NCBI RefSeq assembly: GCF_024609265.1 | Contig: NZ_JANHMP010000002.1 | Span: forward strand, 520,490-584,489 | Direction of reading: 5' to 3' | Origin: Geothrix campi | Lineage (GTDB): Bacteria; Acidobacteriota; Holophagae; Holophagales; Holophagaceae | DNA length: 64,000 bases | Part shown: positions 43,248-52,407 of the stretch, piece by piece | Layout: every line of letters begins with the position of its first letter | Position numbering within the stretch: position 1 is the stretch's first letter | Made by a program: the position numbers and the translations under genes | Notes under the pieces: generated by a model | What the model was told of the DNA's origin: nothing | Databases searched by the model: none | Seen by the model: only the letters and a program-made list of their open reading frames with translations

Positions 43248-46200
43248 CTAGCGGACGATGCGCCAAGCGCGGATACGGATGCCCTTGGTCAGATCGGTAT
43301 CTTTCACACTCTGGATGCTCGGAGTGTTCTGGCCAGCCTGTGTCTCGGTGTTGATGGTCGACCCGAGGGTCGACTGTCCTTGGGTGAGGGCGCCGCCTTG
43401 AAGCACACGGTTACCCGCATCCACCAGCTGGCTCGAAAGAGAATTGAAGTAGAACGCGAGGCCGGAGCAATTCGAGTCGTTCTTGGATGCGCTGCCCTGG
43501 ATGTTCGCAACCACGGTGAGATCCGTGGTCTGGAGGTTCAATGCCAGCGGCCGGGTGATGTCGCACTGGCGGAAGGTACGGGTGAAGGAGTTCGGGGAGC
43601 AATTGAACCCGCTCGCATTGAAGATGTCGTAGACCGAGAAGAACAGGAGTCCCTGCTTGATCAGGGGACTGACCAGAACTTTATCGAAGGACAGGCCGCC
43701 GCTCCAATTGTTGCTGGGGAGCGAGCCTGTGCTGAGGTCAACGTAATAGCCATTGTGCTTGTCGTCGTTCTTCAGCACATAGGACGGGTTTCCAGGAACC
43801 ACGCGCGCATCACTGTAGTTGGTGGCCCACCCAGTTCCATCATTCGGGATGCTGGTCATATCGGAATCGGGGATGCCGGTTCCCGTGCCAGCGCTATTGT
43901 TGCCGTCATAACTGAGCTTCTTGCTGTCTTGCCGGTCCGCAAGCACCATGAACCGGTTCAGTTTGGGCGGGTACTGGGGAGTGGTGACACCACCAACCCA
44001 ACTGCCACTGGTGTAGGTGCCCCCGATATTGTAGGTCTCCTCCTTGTCCGTGGGATTGTTTCGATCGCCAGCGCCGATCGCCACAATGACAGTCATGGGG
44101 TTGGGATTGGGATTGGTGGAATCTGTGGAGGAGGACGGGAAGCCGCCCTGGAGGTTGAAAACGTCCGGCCGGGTTGTGAAGCGCATGACCAGATTTTTCC
44201 CACTACTGTCCTGGTTTCCGCCGGCCTTGTAGATGGGCCTCACGGCATTCCAATCATCGAGGTAGGAGGTGTCGATCCTGTAACCGTCGGCCAAAACGAA
44301 ATCGGTGGGCTTCTGGTCGTTATTGATGCACCAGATGCCCCCAAGTGTGTCGGCGAAGTAGAGACGCTGGCTCTGGGCACCGGAAAAGAGCTTCAGCGGG
44401 GTGACACCCTCGGAAACGGCTCCCGTGAGGCTTCGGAGGTCCCAGCTTCGGAGGATTGACCCGTTAATGGGGTCGAGCCCCAGGACGAGGCGGCCCATCT
44501 TCTGGCCATACCGGGCATCCATCTCAGGGTTGCTGTACCCACCGCCGAGGAAGACCACATCCTGAGTCGTTGGCGGGGTGGAAATCGGTGAGGCGGTGGA
44601 TCCGGGGTAATTGACCGTGGCGATGGCTGGAACGGAAGTGCTCATGCCCATGGAGGAGATGAGAGGAGCGGCATCAGTCAAGGACTTCGTCGCCACTTGA
44701 GGGAGTGCCTGGGTGGCACCCAGCGGATCCCGCGGGTTGAGGACCCAGGCGACCTTGAAGGTGGCCGGTGTGATGGATTTGCCGATATCCGAGATCTGGA
44801 GCCCATAGTAGCTTCGAGCGCCCTTGCGGTTCCCAAAGATCACCACTGCGTTCTCACCGAAGGAGACGCGTCCATCCGGCAGGGCATTGCCAAAGGCGGA
44901 AGAGGGAGGTAGATCCACGTGATAGAGGGCGGGATCTCCATCGACCATGTAGCTGTGGTTCAGGTTGGGGTATTCCGAAGGGTCTTTACTGGGGGTATTC
45001 CTGGTCATGTAGAGCCGGTAGAGGGCCTGCCAGAAGTCTGGCGGGATGAAGGACCATAACTCTATGGCCTTGGCGTCCACGAAGTTGATGGGATTATTGG
45101 CGGCATCATTTTTGCCGGAATAGCTGCTGGCGGACCATTCGAAGAAGCACTCCAGCTGGCCAACGTTGGTACCCACGATGATCAGGCGGGCATGGGGGTC
45201 AGAGTAGGCGCTCCCAGTGAAGGGATTCCCTGGAATTTTGACGGCTGAGGGGGCGGCGTCGACCTCGCTCGGGATGATTGGATCCGTGTTCACGGCGCCG
45301 GTGGAATCGACATCGCTCAGGGTCAACTCCACGGCCAAGGGGGCAGAGTTCACGATGTCGCCCATGATGTCCAGGCGGTTGCTGGTGCTGTTGTTCGGAT
45401 CCTTGAGGTCATCAGCATTTTGCGCGCCGCGAACCCACGCGATGAAATTCAAGGCCTGGTCCGCCGTGATGTTCGTGCTCAGCAAGGTCCCATCATTGGT
45501 ATTCACATCTTTCACAGTTGAGGTGAGGGCAGTGATGACCCCGTCGGGATCGCTCGCGGTGGGTTTCGTGGTGCCGGCACTCTCGACATTGGGCCAGCGC
45601 ACCTTCTTCCCGCCCACCATGGTGAACATGGCCCGTTGGGTCCAGAGCATGGCTCCCGAGGGGAACAACTGCCCACTGGTGTTCGGGGTCGGAGCTGCGT
45701 TGGCGGTCAGGTCCGCCGCAAGGTATTTCCCGAAGAGGTCGTAGGAATCCCAAAGATGGGCGTTATTGAAGTTCGGGATGCCAGTGGCGATGTCAGCGGG
45801 ATCCGTCCCAGGGTTGCCCTTGCTGTCATAGCCATAGAAACTCAGCACATCGTGGGTGCCAAGTCCGGTATTGGTGGGATCGATGAACTGGGTGCTCTGG
45901 AGAACACCCATCCCGTACAGATTGCCGGACCAGAGCGGGGTCTTGTTGATGGAGGCTCCAGAACCCAGCGAAGTCTTGAAGATGCCGAAATAGGCGGCGT
46001 TGGCAGCGCGCACACCCGTGGCCGGGGTGGCGGGAGCGGACAGGGCCGCGCCGGCGGATACGATGTACTGGGCCACCTGGTCGAAGGCTTTCTCAAGGTT
46101 CGTGGGATCAGAACCGGTGAAATAGTAGACCTTGGTGTACTGGGTGGCGGCTCCGGAGACATAGCCGGAGAGTTGGATGGGCAGGTCGGGTTGCTTGCTC

Positions 46201-48224
46201 GACCCGTTGGAAGGCTGCCAGGCGGGGCGGCCGGGATCGCCCCACTGGGCGATCCGGAAGAGTTGCTCATGGGGAGACCGGCTACCTGGATTGGTGTTCT
46301 TGAACCGGTAGGCCCCGGGAACACCCACGCTGATGACGACGGTCTGGATGCGGCGGGTATTGCCATTGATGCTCAGAGTCCAAGGCGCCCCCCAGGCCGT
46401 GGCCCGCTTTGGCCCGGTGCCGAAAGCTGCGATGGAGGAGAGGATCGGAGAAGAAAAACTGGCATCCGTGGGCGAGAGGCTGGCGGCATTGTTCCCGGTC
46501 CCATAGGCGCCGTTGGCGTTGCCGCCAGCGGCATTGTTGCCGTTGCCCGGGATGTTCGCCGCGTCGCCCTTCAGGGCTGCAGAGTAGCTGTCGTCGAACC
46601 CTTGGCCAGGGAAGACGATGACATAGGTGTTGGCGCATCCAGAGTTCTGGGCATCCCGTTTGTAGCCGGGTTGATTGTCGGCAATCTGCCGGTAGGTGTT
46701 GGCCAAGGCGTAGTTCAGGGCCTCAGGTGTGAAGGGGTCAGGCGAACCTACATCGTAGGTGGCGAAGTTGGTGTAATTGGACAGATCCCAGTCCCATGAG
46801 CGCGGGCCCCAAGCTTGCAGGGGTTCGGTCTGGGCCAGGAGATTGGCGAGGCTCATCATGCGCAATGTCCGCATGCCCTGGCTTGTGTAGTTCGCGGTCG
46901 TGCTGCCACCGAAGCTGGAGAAGGAGGATGTCTGGGTCTCCTCATGGTTGCCCGTATCCGCGGTATTGCTGGACGTGGGGTACGTGGGATCCAGGAAGCG
47001 GTAGGCAAACTGGAGCGTGCCCATCTTCGACAACATCACATTGATGGAGGCGTATTTGATGGCCTGGTACCGGGTCATGTTGGGAAGACCGTTGGCCCAC
47101 CCCGCGATGCCGTCGTTGAAGGTGTCGGGGACAGCGTAGCCGTTCTTATAGGTGGTCGAGTGGTAGGCCGTCGTGTTCAGCAAGGTGCTGCCCGCGTCGA
47201 CCCAACTCGTCTGGCCGTTGGTGGGGTCGACATAGCGAACCTGAGTGCCGCCGAAAACCCAGGTCAGGAAGTCGGGGGTGTAGTAGAACTGGCCGATCCG
47301 GAAGTCGTTGATGTTCTTGGCGGCGTTGATGATCCCGCTCACCCAATTGGTGGAGAGCAGGGCGGTATCACTGTTTGGGTAGGTCGTGTCTGGACCGAGG
47401 ATGGAGGTGGTGCCGGAAACATTGATGGCGAATGGGCCGCTGGTGGTCGAGGCCGTGTTGAGGTTCTGGGACCAGGGATCGAAGGGGGCCGATCCGGAGG
47501 AGGATGTGAAGGCATTGGTCTGGGGGCTGAATCCGGAATCATAGGCAAGGCTCTTCGCGGCGAGAGCCGCGGCTGTCGGGCTGTCCCAGATTTTCCAGGG
47601 GCAGGGCAGATCGACGGTGCGGGCACCGTGGCTGCCGGTGATCGTGAACCGGACATGGGTGGTCACGGCGATGACCTGGGCTAGGGTCAATCCAGGAGTG
47701 ATGATGGGCGTGACGTTGCCGGCGGGATCGGCGTAGAGGGGGATGCCGACGATGTCTGATGACGTCGAGGGATCCTGGATGGCGGTGGCCGGGGACTTGC
47801 TGTTGCCCTGGGGCCACCAGTACATCCGCACCTGAGGACCGCCTACCGTGGGGATCCGAAGCCCGAACACAATGCCGGCCGCGTAGGACTTGCCGGGATT
47901 GTTCCCGTTTCCGGCGACAGCCACCCCGGCCGTGAAGGGATTGAACACTGCCTGGATCTTCGTGTCGGTCCCCGAGGGGATCTGGCCGCTGGGGGCAGTG
48001 CCGATCCAAGCTGTCCTTGCTTGATAAGTAAGGTACTTGTAGGGCTCGAACACCGCTCGGGAGACGGGAGTGAAATCGTAGATGGCAGCTACCTCGGACT
48101 TCGAGGGGATCTGCTGGTAGGCGTCGCTCAGATCCGTGACAGTCCTGAGGTTGCGCTCAACCTGCGCGGTGAGGGGCAGGAAGGCCAGCAGGAGGAAGGG
48201 GGAGAGCAGCTTGGAAAGGCGCAT
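43248..48224 (-). CDS. pilY1: PilY1/PilC-type pilus tip-associated adhesin
   Basis: 1658 residues with a signal peptide (about 1-20, LLLAFLPLTAQ). The N-terminal ~900 residues are unique, rich in N, G, T and S, with a GNGNNAAGGNANGAYG stretch. The C-terminal part matches the PilC beta-propeller: RLDIMGDIVNSAPLAVE, ARLIIVGTNVGQLECF, GVTPLKLFSGAQSQRLYFADTLGG and VIVAIGAGDRNNPTDKE. PilY1 proteins sit at the pilus tip or outer membrane and modulate adhesion, twitching and retraction. It is the last and largest gene of a five-gene minor-pilin operon. An integrin-type or calcium site is not evident. Confidence 0.9.
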   Translation of the reverse strand: MRLSKLLSPFLLLAFLPLTAQVERNLRTVTDLSDAYQQIPSKSEVAAIYDFTPVSRAVFEPYKYLTYQARTAWIGTAPSGQIPSGTDTKIQAVFNPFTAGVAVAGNGNNPGKSYAAGIVFGLRIPTVGGPQVRMYWWPQGNSKSPATAIQDPSTSSDIVGIPLYADPAGNVTPIITPGLTLAQVIAVTTHVRFTITGSHGARTVDLPCPWKIWDSPTAAALAAKSLAYDSGFSPQTNAFTSSSGSAPFDPWSQNLNTASTTSGPFAINVSGTTSILGPDTTYPNSDTALLSTNWVSGIINAAKNINDFRIGQFYYTPDFLTWVFGGTQVRYVDPTNGQTSWVDAGSTLLNTTAYHSTTYKNGYAVPDTFNDGIAGWANGLPNMTRYQAIKYASINVMLSKMGTLQFAYRFLDPTYPTSSNTADTGNHEETQTSSFSSFGGSTTANYTSQGMRTLRMMSLANLLAQTEPLQAWGPRSWDWDLSNYTNFATYDVGSPDPFTPEALNYALANTYRQIADNQPGYKRDAQNSGCANTYVIVFPGQGFDDSYSAALKGDAANIPGNGNNAAGGNANGAYGTGNNAASLSPTDASFSSPILSSIAAFGTGPKRATAWGAPWTLSINGNTRRIQTVVISVGVPGAYRFKNTNPGSRSPHEQLFRIAQWGDPGRPAWQPSNGSSKQPDLPIQLSGYVSGAATQYTKVYYFTGSDPTNLEKAFDQVAQYIVSAGAALSAPATPATGVRAANAAYFGIFKTSLGSGASINKTPLWSGNLYGMGVLQSTQFIDPTNTGLGTHDVLSFYGYDSKGNPGTDPADIATGIPNFNNAHLWDSYDLFGKYLAADLTANAAPTPNTSGQLFPSGAMLWTQRAMFTMVGGKKVRWPNVESAGTTKPTASDPDGVITALTSTVKDVNTNDGTLLSTNITADQALNFIAWVRGAQNADDLKDPNNSTSNRLDIMGDIVNSAPLAVELTLSDVDSTGAVNTDPIIPSEVDAAPSAVKIPGNPFTGSAYSDPHARLIIVGTNVGQLECFFEWSASSYSGKNDAANNPINFVDAKAIELWSFIPPDFWQALYRLYMTRNTPSKDPSEYPNLNHSYMVDGDPALYHVDLPPSSAFGNALPDGRVSFGENAVVIFGNRKGARSYYGLQISDIGKSITPATFKVAWVLNPRDPLGATQALPQVATKSLTDAAPLISSMGMSTSVPAIATVNYPGSTASPISTPPTTQDVVFLGGGYSNPEMDARYGQKMGRLVLGLDPINGSILRSWDLRSLTGAVSEGVTPLKLFSGAQSQRLYFADTLGGIWCINNDQKPTDFVLADGYRIDTSYLDDWNAVRPIYKAGGNQDSSGKNLVMRFTTRPDVFNLQGGFPSSSTDSTNPNPNPMTVIVAIGAGDRNNPTDKEETYNIGGTYTSGSWVGGVTTPQYPPKLNRFMVLADRQDSKKLSYDGNNSAGTGTGIPDSDMTSIPNDGTGWATNYSDARVVPGNPSYVLKNDDKHNGYYVDLSTGSLPSNNWSGGLSFDKVLVSPLIKQGLLFFSVYDIFNASGFNCSPNSFTRTFRQCDITRPLALNLQTTDLTVVANIQGSASKNDSNCSGLAFYFNSLSSQLVDAGNRVLQGGALTQGQSTLGSTINTETQAGQNTPSIQSVKDTDLTKGIRIRAWRIVR

Positions 48225-48261
48225 GAAGGGCTCCGTCTGGCGGGCTGCGTGACTGGGTGGA

Positions 48262-48915
48262 CTAGAACGTGATGTCGACGATGGCGTCGCGCCGGGCGGC
48301 GAAGGATTGGCCCGTATCCCCGACGTTGGCGCGGCCCGTGGACCGGACGAGGAAGAAGAACCTCTTCGAACCTGTGGCGCCGCCGCCGCTGGATTTGCCG
48401 GCGGTCAACGCGCCAGTGTTGGCGAGCGGATAGGGCCCCAGGTAGCGGACTTCCGTCTCCATCGCCTGAGTGACCACGGACTGCTGGGTGTACCCCGAAG
48501 TGGATGGGCTCAAATCCGAGCCGGGAGTCGATGGGTAGATGTAGGCCCTGAGAATGCCCGTTCCCGAGTCGCTCATGTACCCGGTGCCCTTGGTGTTGGT
48601 GGTGGCGTCTGTCCCCAGCGTCCGCAGGGTGGGATCCGCGATGGCGAGGGAAAGCTGATTGATGGCTGTGTAGACGGCCTGCTGGTCCGCGGTGGCGCCA
48701 TTACTGAGCCCCCAGGTGACAGTCCAGTCGATGCCACTGTCGGCCGCCTCGGCTGCCTTTCGGCCCAGGGACTCATTGCCGGTGATGGCGATCTCCCGAA
48801 GGGAGTCCCGGCCCAAGCCGAAGACCATGGCGCCGAGCATGGAAAGGAGGACCAGGGCGAGCAGGATCGTGATGCCGCCTGCTTCTTGACGCCGGGATGA
48901 ATCAGAGCGCCTCAT
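48262..48915 (-). CDS. pilX: PilX-like minor pilin assembly protein
   Basis: 217 residues. A short basic leader is followed by one hydrophobic helix (GGITILLALVLLSMLGAMVFGLGRDS, about 13-38) and a periplasmic domain. The helix lacks a strong prepilin GFSLIE site but has PilX-type Gly/Ile start and the following EIAITGNESLGRKAAEAADSGI, which is typical of PilX N-terminal regions. It overlaps the pilW stop (ATGA) and is 37 bp upstream of pilY1. Expected role: priming pilus assembly in a PilVWX-FimU type tip complex. Confidence 0.8.
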   Translation of the reverse strand: MRRSDSSRRQEAGGITILLALVLLSMLGAMVFGLGRDSLREIAITGNESLGRKAAEAADSGIDWTVTWGLSNGATADQQAVYTAINQLSLAIADPTLRTLGTDATTNTKGTGYMSDSGTGILRAYIYPSTPGSDLSPSTSGYTQQSVVTQAMETEVRYLGPYPLANTGALTAGKSSGGGATGSKRFFFLVRSTGRANVGDTGQSFAARRDAIVDITF

Positions 48916-50180
48916 TGCGAGCTCCCGAGTGCGAAATTCTTGGGCGAGATCATCATGGTCACGGTTCGCGTGCGGAAGGCAGGCGGCGCCGTCTGGTCAT
49001 TGCGGTACTCCGCGCGTGCCAGCCTGGTGCGCGTTTCCACGTCAAGTCGGAAAGTCACGGGGAGGTAGTTGGTCCATACGGGATCGATTGGATTGCTCAG
49101 GCCCATGGATGTGTATGTGTACAGAAGGCTGGAGGCCGAGAGGGCTTCCTTCACCTTCGTGTCCAGGGCGGTGTAGACGTTGGCCCAGGAATCCATGCCG
49201 GCCTTCAAGGTGCCGTCAGGGTTGTAGCGCAGGAAGGTTTTGCCTCCATCGAGGCTTAGATCGACCTTGAAGCCGGTGACACCTTCCACGAGGATCCGTT
49301 CTGTCCAATTGGCCGAGGCGGCCGGGCCGGAGTCCTTATCGGGCGCGAAGTAGGCATCGCGATCCAGCGGGGCCGTCTGCAGGACGAGGCAGGGGATCAT
49401 GTGTTTCGGATCGGCAGGGTCCAGGGCCCGGGGAACCACGGTGTAGCGGACCACTTGAAGCGTGGCGATGAAGGCACAGGGGGCTTTGGCCTTGTGCGGG
49501 TTGTTGAACATCCCGGTGAAGAAGCCACCTCCCAGGACGTTGCCGAATGCGTCCACCCCGGTACTTGCGGTGTCAAGCGCGGCTGTATAGGTACCACCGC
49601 TTCCGGATAGAGAGCTGATGCGGAGCATGTCGACCGAGTTGATCTGAGAGTCGAGCATCACCATGACGAGGGGGTTGTTGGTCGTGTCTTTCAGGTATTT
49701 GTCGAGAGCCGCTTTCCCAGAAGGGATGGAGACTGAGGCCGAGGTCGCGCCGGCAGCGACATCCGCGCCCGTGGCGATGGCGCCTTCCACCTCGAGGTTG
49801 AGATCCTGGACGAACTGGAGTTCGTCCACATTGGGGAGTGTGACGGTGGTGCCGTTGGGATCGGACCAGACCGGCTGATAGTCGGTCTGCTGGACCAGCA
49901 CGGGGGGCTGTACCGCACTGGAACCGATCTTCAGCTCCCCATGGAGGTTCCGGGGAGGGAAGAGGTAGCCTGCCTGGAGAATTTCGTCCTCCACGGCTCC
50001 CAGGGCGAACCTTGAGGCCCTTTGGAGGCCGAGGGATTCCTGCTGTGTGTAGAACCCACTGACACTTGAGGCGAAGATTCGCAGCATACCGGTGGTGAGG
50101 ATCGCCGTGAACACCAAGGCGACCAGCAGTTCCACGAGGGAGAAGCCGGATTGGAAGGAGTGCGGCTTAGATACGGACAT
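48912..50180 (-). CDS. pilW: PilW-like minor pilin
   Basis: 422 residues. A prepilin peptidase site is visible at SGFSLVELLVAL (G at about 12), followed by the N-methylation helix to residue 35. The large periplasmic domain includes the PilW-like LGLQRASRFALGAVEDEILQAGYL segment. It overlaps pilV at its start by 14 bp and pilX at its end (ATGA). It belongs to the minor-pilin set that caps type IV pili and secretes with PilY1. Confidence 0.88.
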   Translation of the reverse strand: MSVSKPHSFQSGFSLVELLVALVFTAILTTGMLRIFASSVSGFYTQQESLGLQRASRFALGAVEDEILQAGYLFPPRNLHGELKIGSSAVQPPVLVQQTDYQPVWSDPNGTTVTLPNVDELQFVQDLNLEVEGAIATGADVAAGATSASVSIPSGKAALDKYLKDTTNNPLVMVMLDSQINSVDMLRISSLSGSGGTYTAALDTASTGVDAFGNVLGGGFFTGMFNNPHKAKAPCAFIATLQVVRYTVVPRALDPADPKHMIPCLVLQTAPLDRDAYFAPDKDSGPAASANWTERILVEGVTGFKVDLSLDGGKTFLRYNPDGTLKAGMDSWANVYTALDTKVKEALSASSLLYTYTSMGLSNPIDPVWTNYLPVTFRLDVETRTRLARAEYRNDQTAPPAFRTRTVTMMISPKNFALGSSQ

Positions 50181-50712
50181 GGCGGCTCACCGAAATCGCT
50201 TTGGTATCAGGGGCAGTCCCCTTCTTGGGGTTGGCTTCTTGCCAAGTTACGTTCACGACGAATTCCTGAATGGCACTACGGGTGCCTGTGTTGACTGAAC
50301 CTTGGCGGCTGAACCAGGTGGCGGTGAACACGGCCGGGGTGACCTTGTCGGCAGCGTCGATCGGCCGCCCGTTGATGTCGAAGAGCAGGGCGGCACCGTC
50401 CGCCTTGGGCTTGCCGTCAGCCGCTCCGATGAAGGTTCCCCCCGTCGTGTTGGCCACCCCTGCTGGGTTCAGAAGACGCTCGGCAGCCGTCACCTGACCT
50501 TCGCTGCCGGCGCGATCCAGGACGCTGTGGGCCAGGAAGGCGGCCGTGCCGCGCAGGCGGCCGCCTGCGCCTTGGCTGATGCTCACGACTTGGAGGGCGG
50601 CCAGCCCCAGCATGCCGATGGCGAAAATGGCCATGGCCATGAGCAGTTCGATCATCGTGAACCCGCGTTGTGAGCGCGAGTGTGTGGTGGGGGATGGGGT
50701 GGTGGACGTCAT
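50167..50712 (-). CDS. pilV: PilV-like minor pilin
   Basis: 181 residues. Prepilin site RGFTMIELLMAMAIFAIGMLGL at about 16-37, then LQVVSISQGAGGR and a periplasmic domain ending VSRHVRI. The segment AIGMLGLAALQ is typical of PilV/FimU-family proteins. Lies 4 bp after the FimT/GspH-like gene and overlaps pilW by 14 bp. Confidence 0.87.
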   Translation of the reverse strand: MTSTTPSPTTHSRSQRGFTMIELLMAMAIFAIGMLGLAALQVVSISQGAGGRLRGTAAFLAHSVLDRAGSEGQVTAAERLLNPAGVANTTGGTFIGAADGKPKADGAALLFDINGRPIDAADKVTPAVFTATWFSRQGSVNTGTRSAIQEFVVNVTWQEANPKKGTAPDTKAISVSRHVRI

Positions 50713-50716
50713 GGGC

Positions 50717-51409
50717 CTACTCCAGCCTTTGCCATTGGTTGGGCGTGTCGGTCATCAGGGCATCGGGTTTGTAATAGGCCGTGATAAGCCCGTTCTCCAG
50801 CACGAAGACGCAGCCATAGGGCAGGCCCTTATCCTTGATCGTCAGCCCCCTCACGCCGACCCAGGTTCCTCCGGTGATGGCGGAGCGGACCTTGGTAGCC
50901 TTGTCGACAAACTGGGGGGAACCTTGGGGGGAGAATCCGAGGTAGGACGTGGCTTGGGCATCTGGTTGAATCGGCGTGCTCCAGCCGGAGAACCCAAGGG
51001 TGGTGAGGGAGGCCAAGTCCTTTACCGCGGTACTGCCTTCATCCAGGATCGGCGGATCGGTTGTCGTGAACCTGGCATACCTGGTCCAGTCCTGGCCTAC
51101 GGCGACATCCATGAGTGGGGTGGCCTTCTCGGTACCGTTGTCGTTGATGTCGACCGCGGACATCCGTACAACGTTCCCGGAGGTGACGATGTGGATGTTG
51201 ATGCTCTTGCCATTGGCGAGAGCGAGCCCTCGAGCCTGCTGAAGCGAGGCCTTGAGGTCCTGGAGGCCTGTGCGCACGGCCTTCGGGGACTTGGGTCCCA
51301 GATTCGGCACCACGAACATGGTCACGATGGCCAGGATGGCCAGGACCACCAGCAACTCGATCAAGGTGTATCCCCGCTGGGGGGAGTTAGCGTGGGGACG
51401 GAATCCCAT
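50717..51409 (-). CDS. fimT: FimT/GspH-like pseudopilin
   Basis: 230 residues. Prepilin cleavage site QRGYTLIELLVVLAILAIVTMFVVP at about 11-35, then the GspH/FimT pattern KASLQQARGLALANGKSINI and beta strands. First gene of the operon fimT-pilV-pilW-pilX-pilY1. It contributes to the initiating tip complex of type IV pili. The 188-bp upstream gap is shared with divergent rsmA. Confidence 0.85.
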   Translation of the reverse strand: MGFRPHANSPQRGYTLIELLVVLAILAIVTMFVVPNLGPKSPKAVRTGLQDLKASLQQARGLALANGKSINIHIVTSGNVVRMSAVDINDNGTEKATPLMDVAVGQDWTRYARFTTTDPPILDEGSTAVKDLASLTTLGFSGWSTPIQPDAQATSYLGFSPQGSPQFVDKATKVRSAITGGTWVGVRGLTIKDKGLPYGCVFVLENGLITAYYKPDALMTDTPNQWQRLE

Positions 51410-51529
51410 AGGCGCCTCGTTTTAGGAAGGATAGGTGGCTCTGGTTGGGGATATTTCTAATTCTAAATCAAATGGAATAAACGGATAGTCGCAGCAATCT
51501 TAACGTGGATGGAAGGCGGAGTCTGGATA

Positions 51530-51546
51530 TGTATAAAAAGAATACA
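51530..51546. promoter_or_regulatory. Inverted repeat in the divergent pilus/rsmA promoter region
   Basis: TGTAT-aaaaaga-ATACA in an AT-rich part of the 188 bp between the pilus operon and rsmA. It overlaps sequences that would resemble -10 elements for both directions (tataaa on plus). It could be an operator, or just promoter sequence. No consensus regulator site was recognised. Confidence 0.3.
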
Positions 51547-51597
51547 CTCTTGTCCGCACCGGCCCGGGAAAGCCTGCTCCATGTGCTAACCTGAATC

Positions 51598-52407
51598 GTG
51601 TCCGAATCCGCCCAGCTCCCCAGACTCCGGGCAAAAAAGCGGCTCGGCCAGAACTTCCTGATGAACGAGGGGGCCATCGCCACCATCGTGAACTCGGCTC
51701 TGGGTTCACCGGCGCCGAGGCTGCTGGAGATCGGCCCAGGCCCGGGGGTGCTGACGGAACGTCTGCTGACGGACGGGCGGCCCCTGTGGGCGGTGGACCT
51801 GGATCCCGAGGCTTGCGCATTGTTGCGGCAACGCTTTGCCGCCGTCGCCCAGTTCCACCTGCTGGAGGGCGATGCGGTGCGCATGCCCTTCCCGGAGGGT
51901 GGCCCCTGGTCGGTGGTGGGCAATCTGCCGTACAACGCGGCCACGCCGATCCTGGCCAGGCTGCTCACGGAGGGCATCCCCTGGGATCGCATGGTCCTGA
52001 TGTTCCAGCTGGAAGTGGCCCAGAAGCTGATGGGTGAGCCCGGTACCAAGGCCTACGGGCCCTTGTCGGTGCTGGCGCAGCTCTGCGCGCGCCTGACCCG
52101 GCTGGTGAAGCTGGGGCCCGGATCCTTCCGTCCTGCCCCCAAAGTGGAGTCCGCCGTGGTCCAGTTCGAACCCCGGGCAGAGGCACCCAGTCTGGCCGAA
52201 CGCAAGGCCCTGCTCACCGTCCTGCACCGCTCCTTCGCCCACCGCCGCAAGACCCTGGCCAACAACTGGCAGGGGAGCCTGGCGGCAGAAGCCTTGTCCA
52301 GTGCAGGATTGGCCCCGGCGCTCCGCGCCGAGGTGATCACCCCCCCTGTCTGGCTCTCGGCCACCCGTCATTTGTTGATCCAGCACCCGGAGGTGTTCCC
52401 ATCGTGA
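51598..52407 (+). CDS. rsmA: 16S rRNA dimethyladenosine transferase
   Basis: 269 residues from a GTG start. It dimethylates two adjacent adenosines in the 3' end of 16S rRNA. Signatures: KKRLGQNFL at 13-21, LEIGPGPGVLTERLL with the SAM loop EIGPGPG at 44-50, VDLDPEA, and the catalytic GNLPYN at 108-113. The C-terminal RKTLANNW segment is typical. Followed by RNase J with a 4-bp overlap. Confidence 0.96.
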   Translation: MSESAQLPRLRAKKRLGQNFLMNEGAIATIVNSALGSPAPRLLEIGPGPGVLTERLLTDGRPLWAVDLDPEACALLRQRFAAVAQFHLLEGDAVRMPFPEGGPWSVVGNLPYNAATPILARLLTEGIPWDRMVLMFQLEVAQKLMGEPGTKAYGPLSVLAQLCARLTRLVKLGPGSFRPAPKVESAVVQFEPRAEAPSLAERKALLTVLHRSFAHRRKTLANNWQGSLAAEALSSAGLAPALRAEVITPPVWLSATRHLLIQHPEVFPS

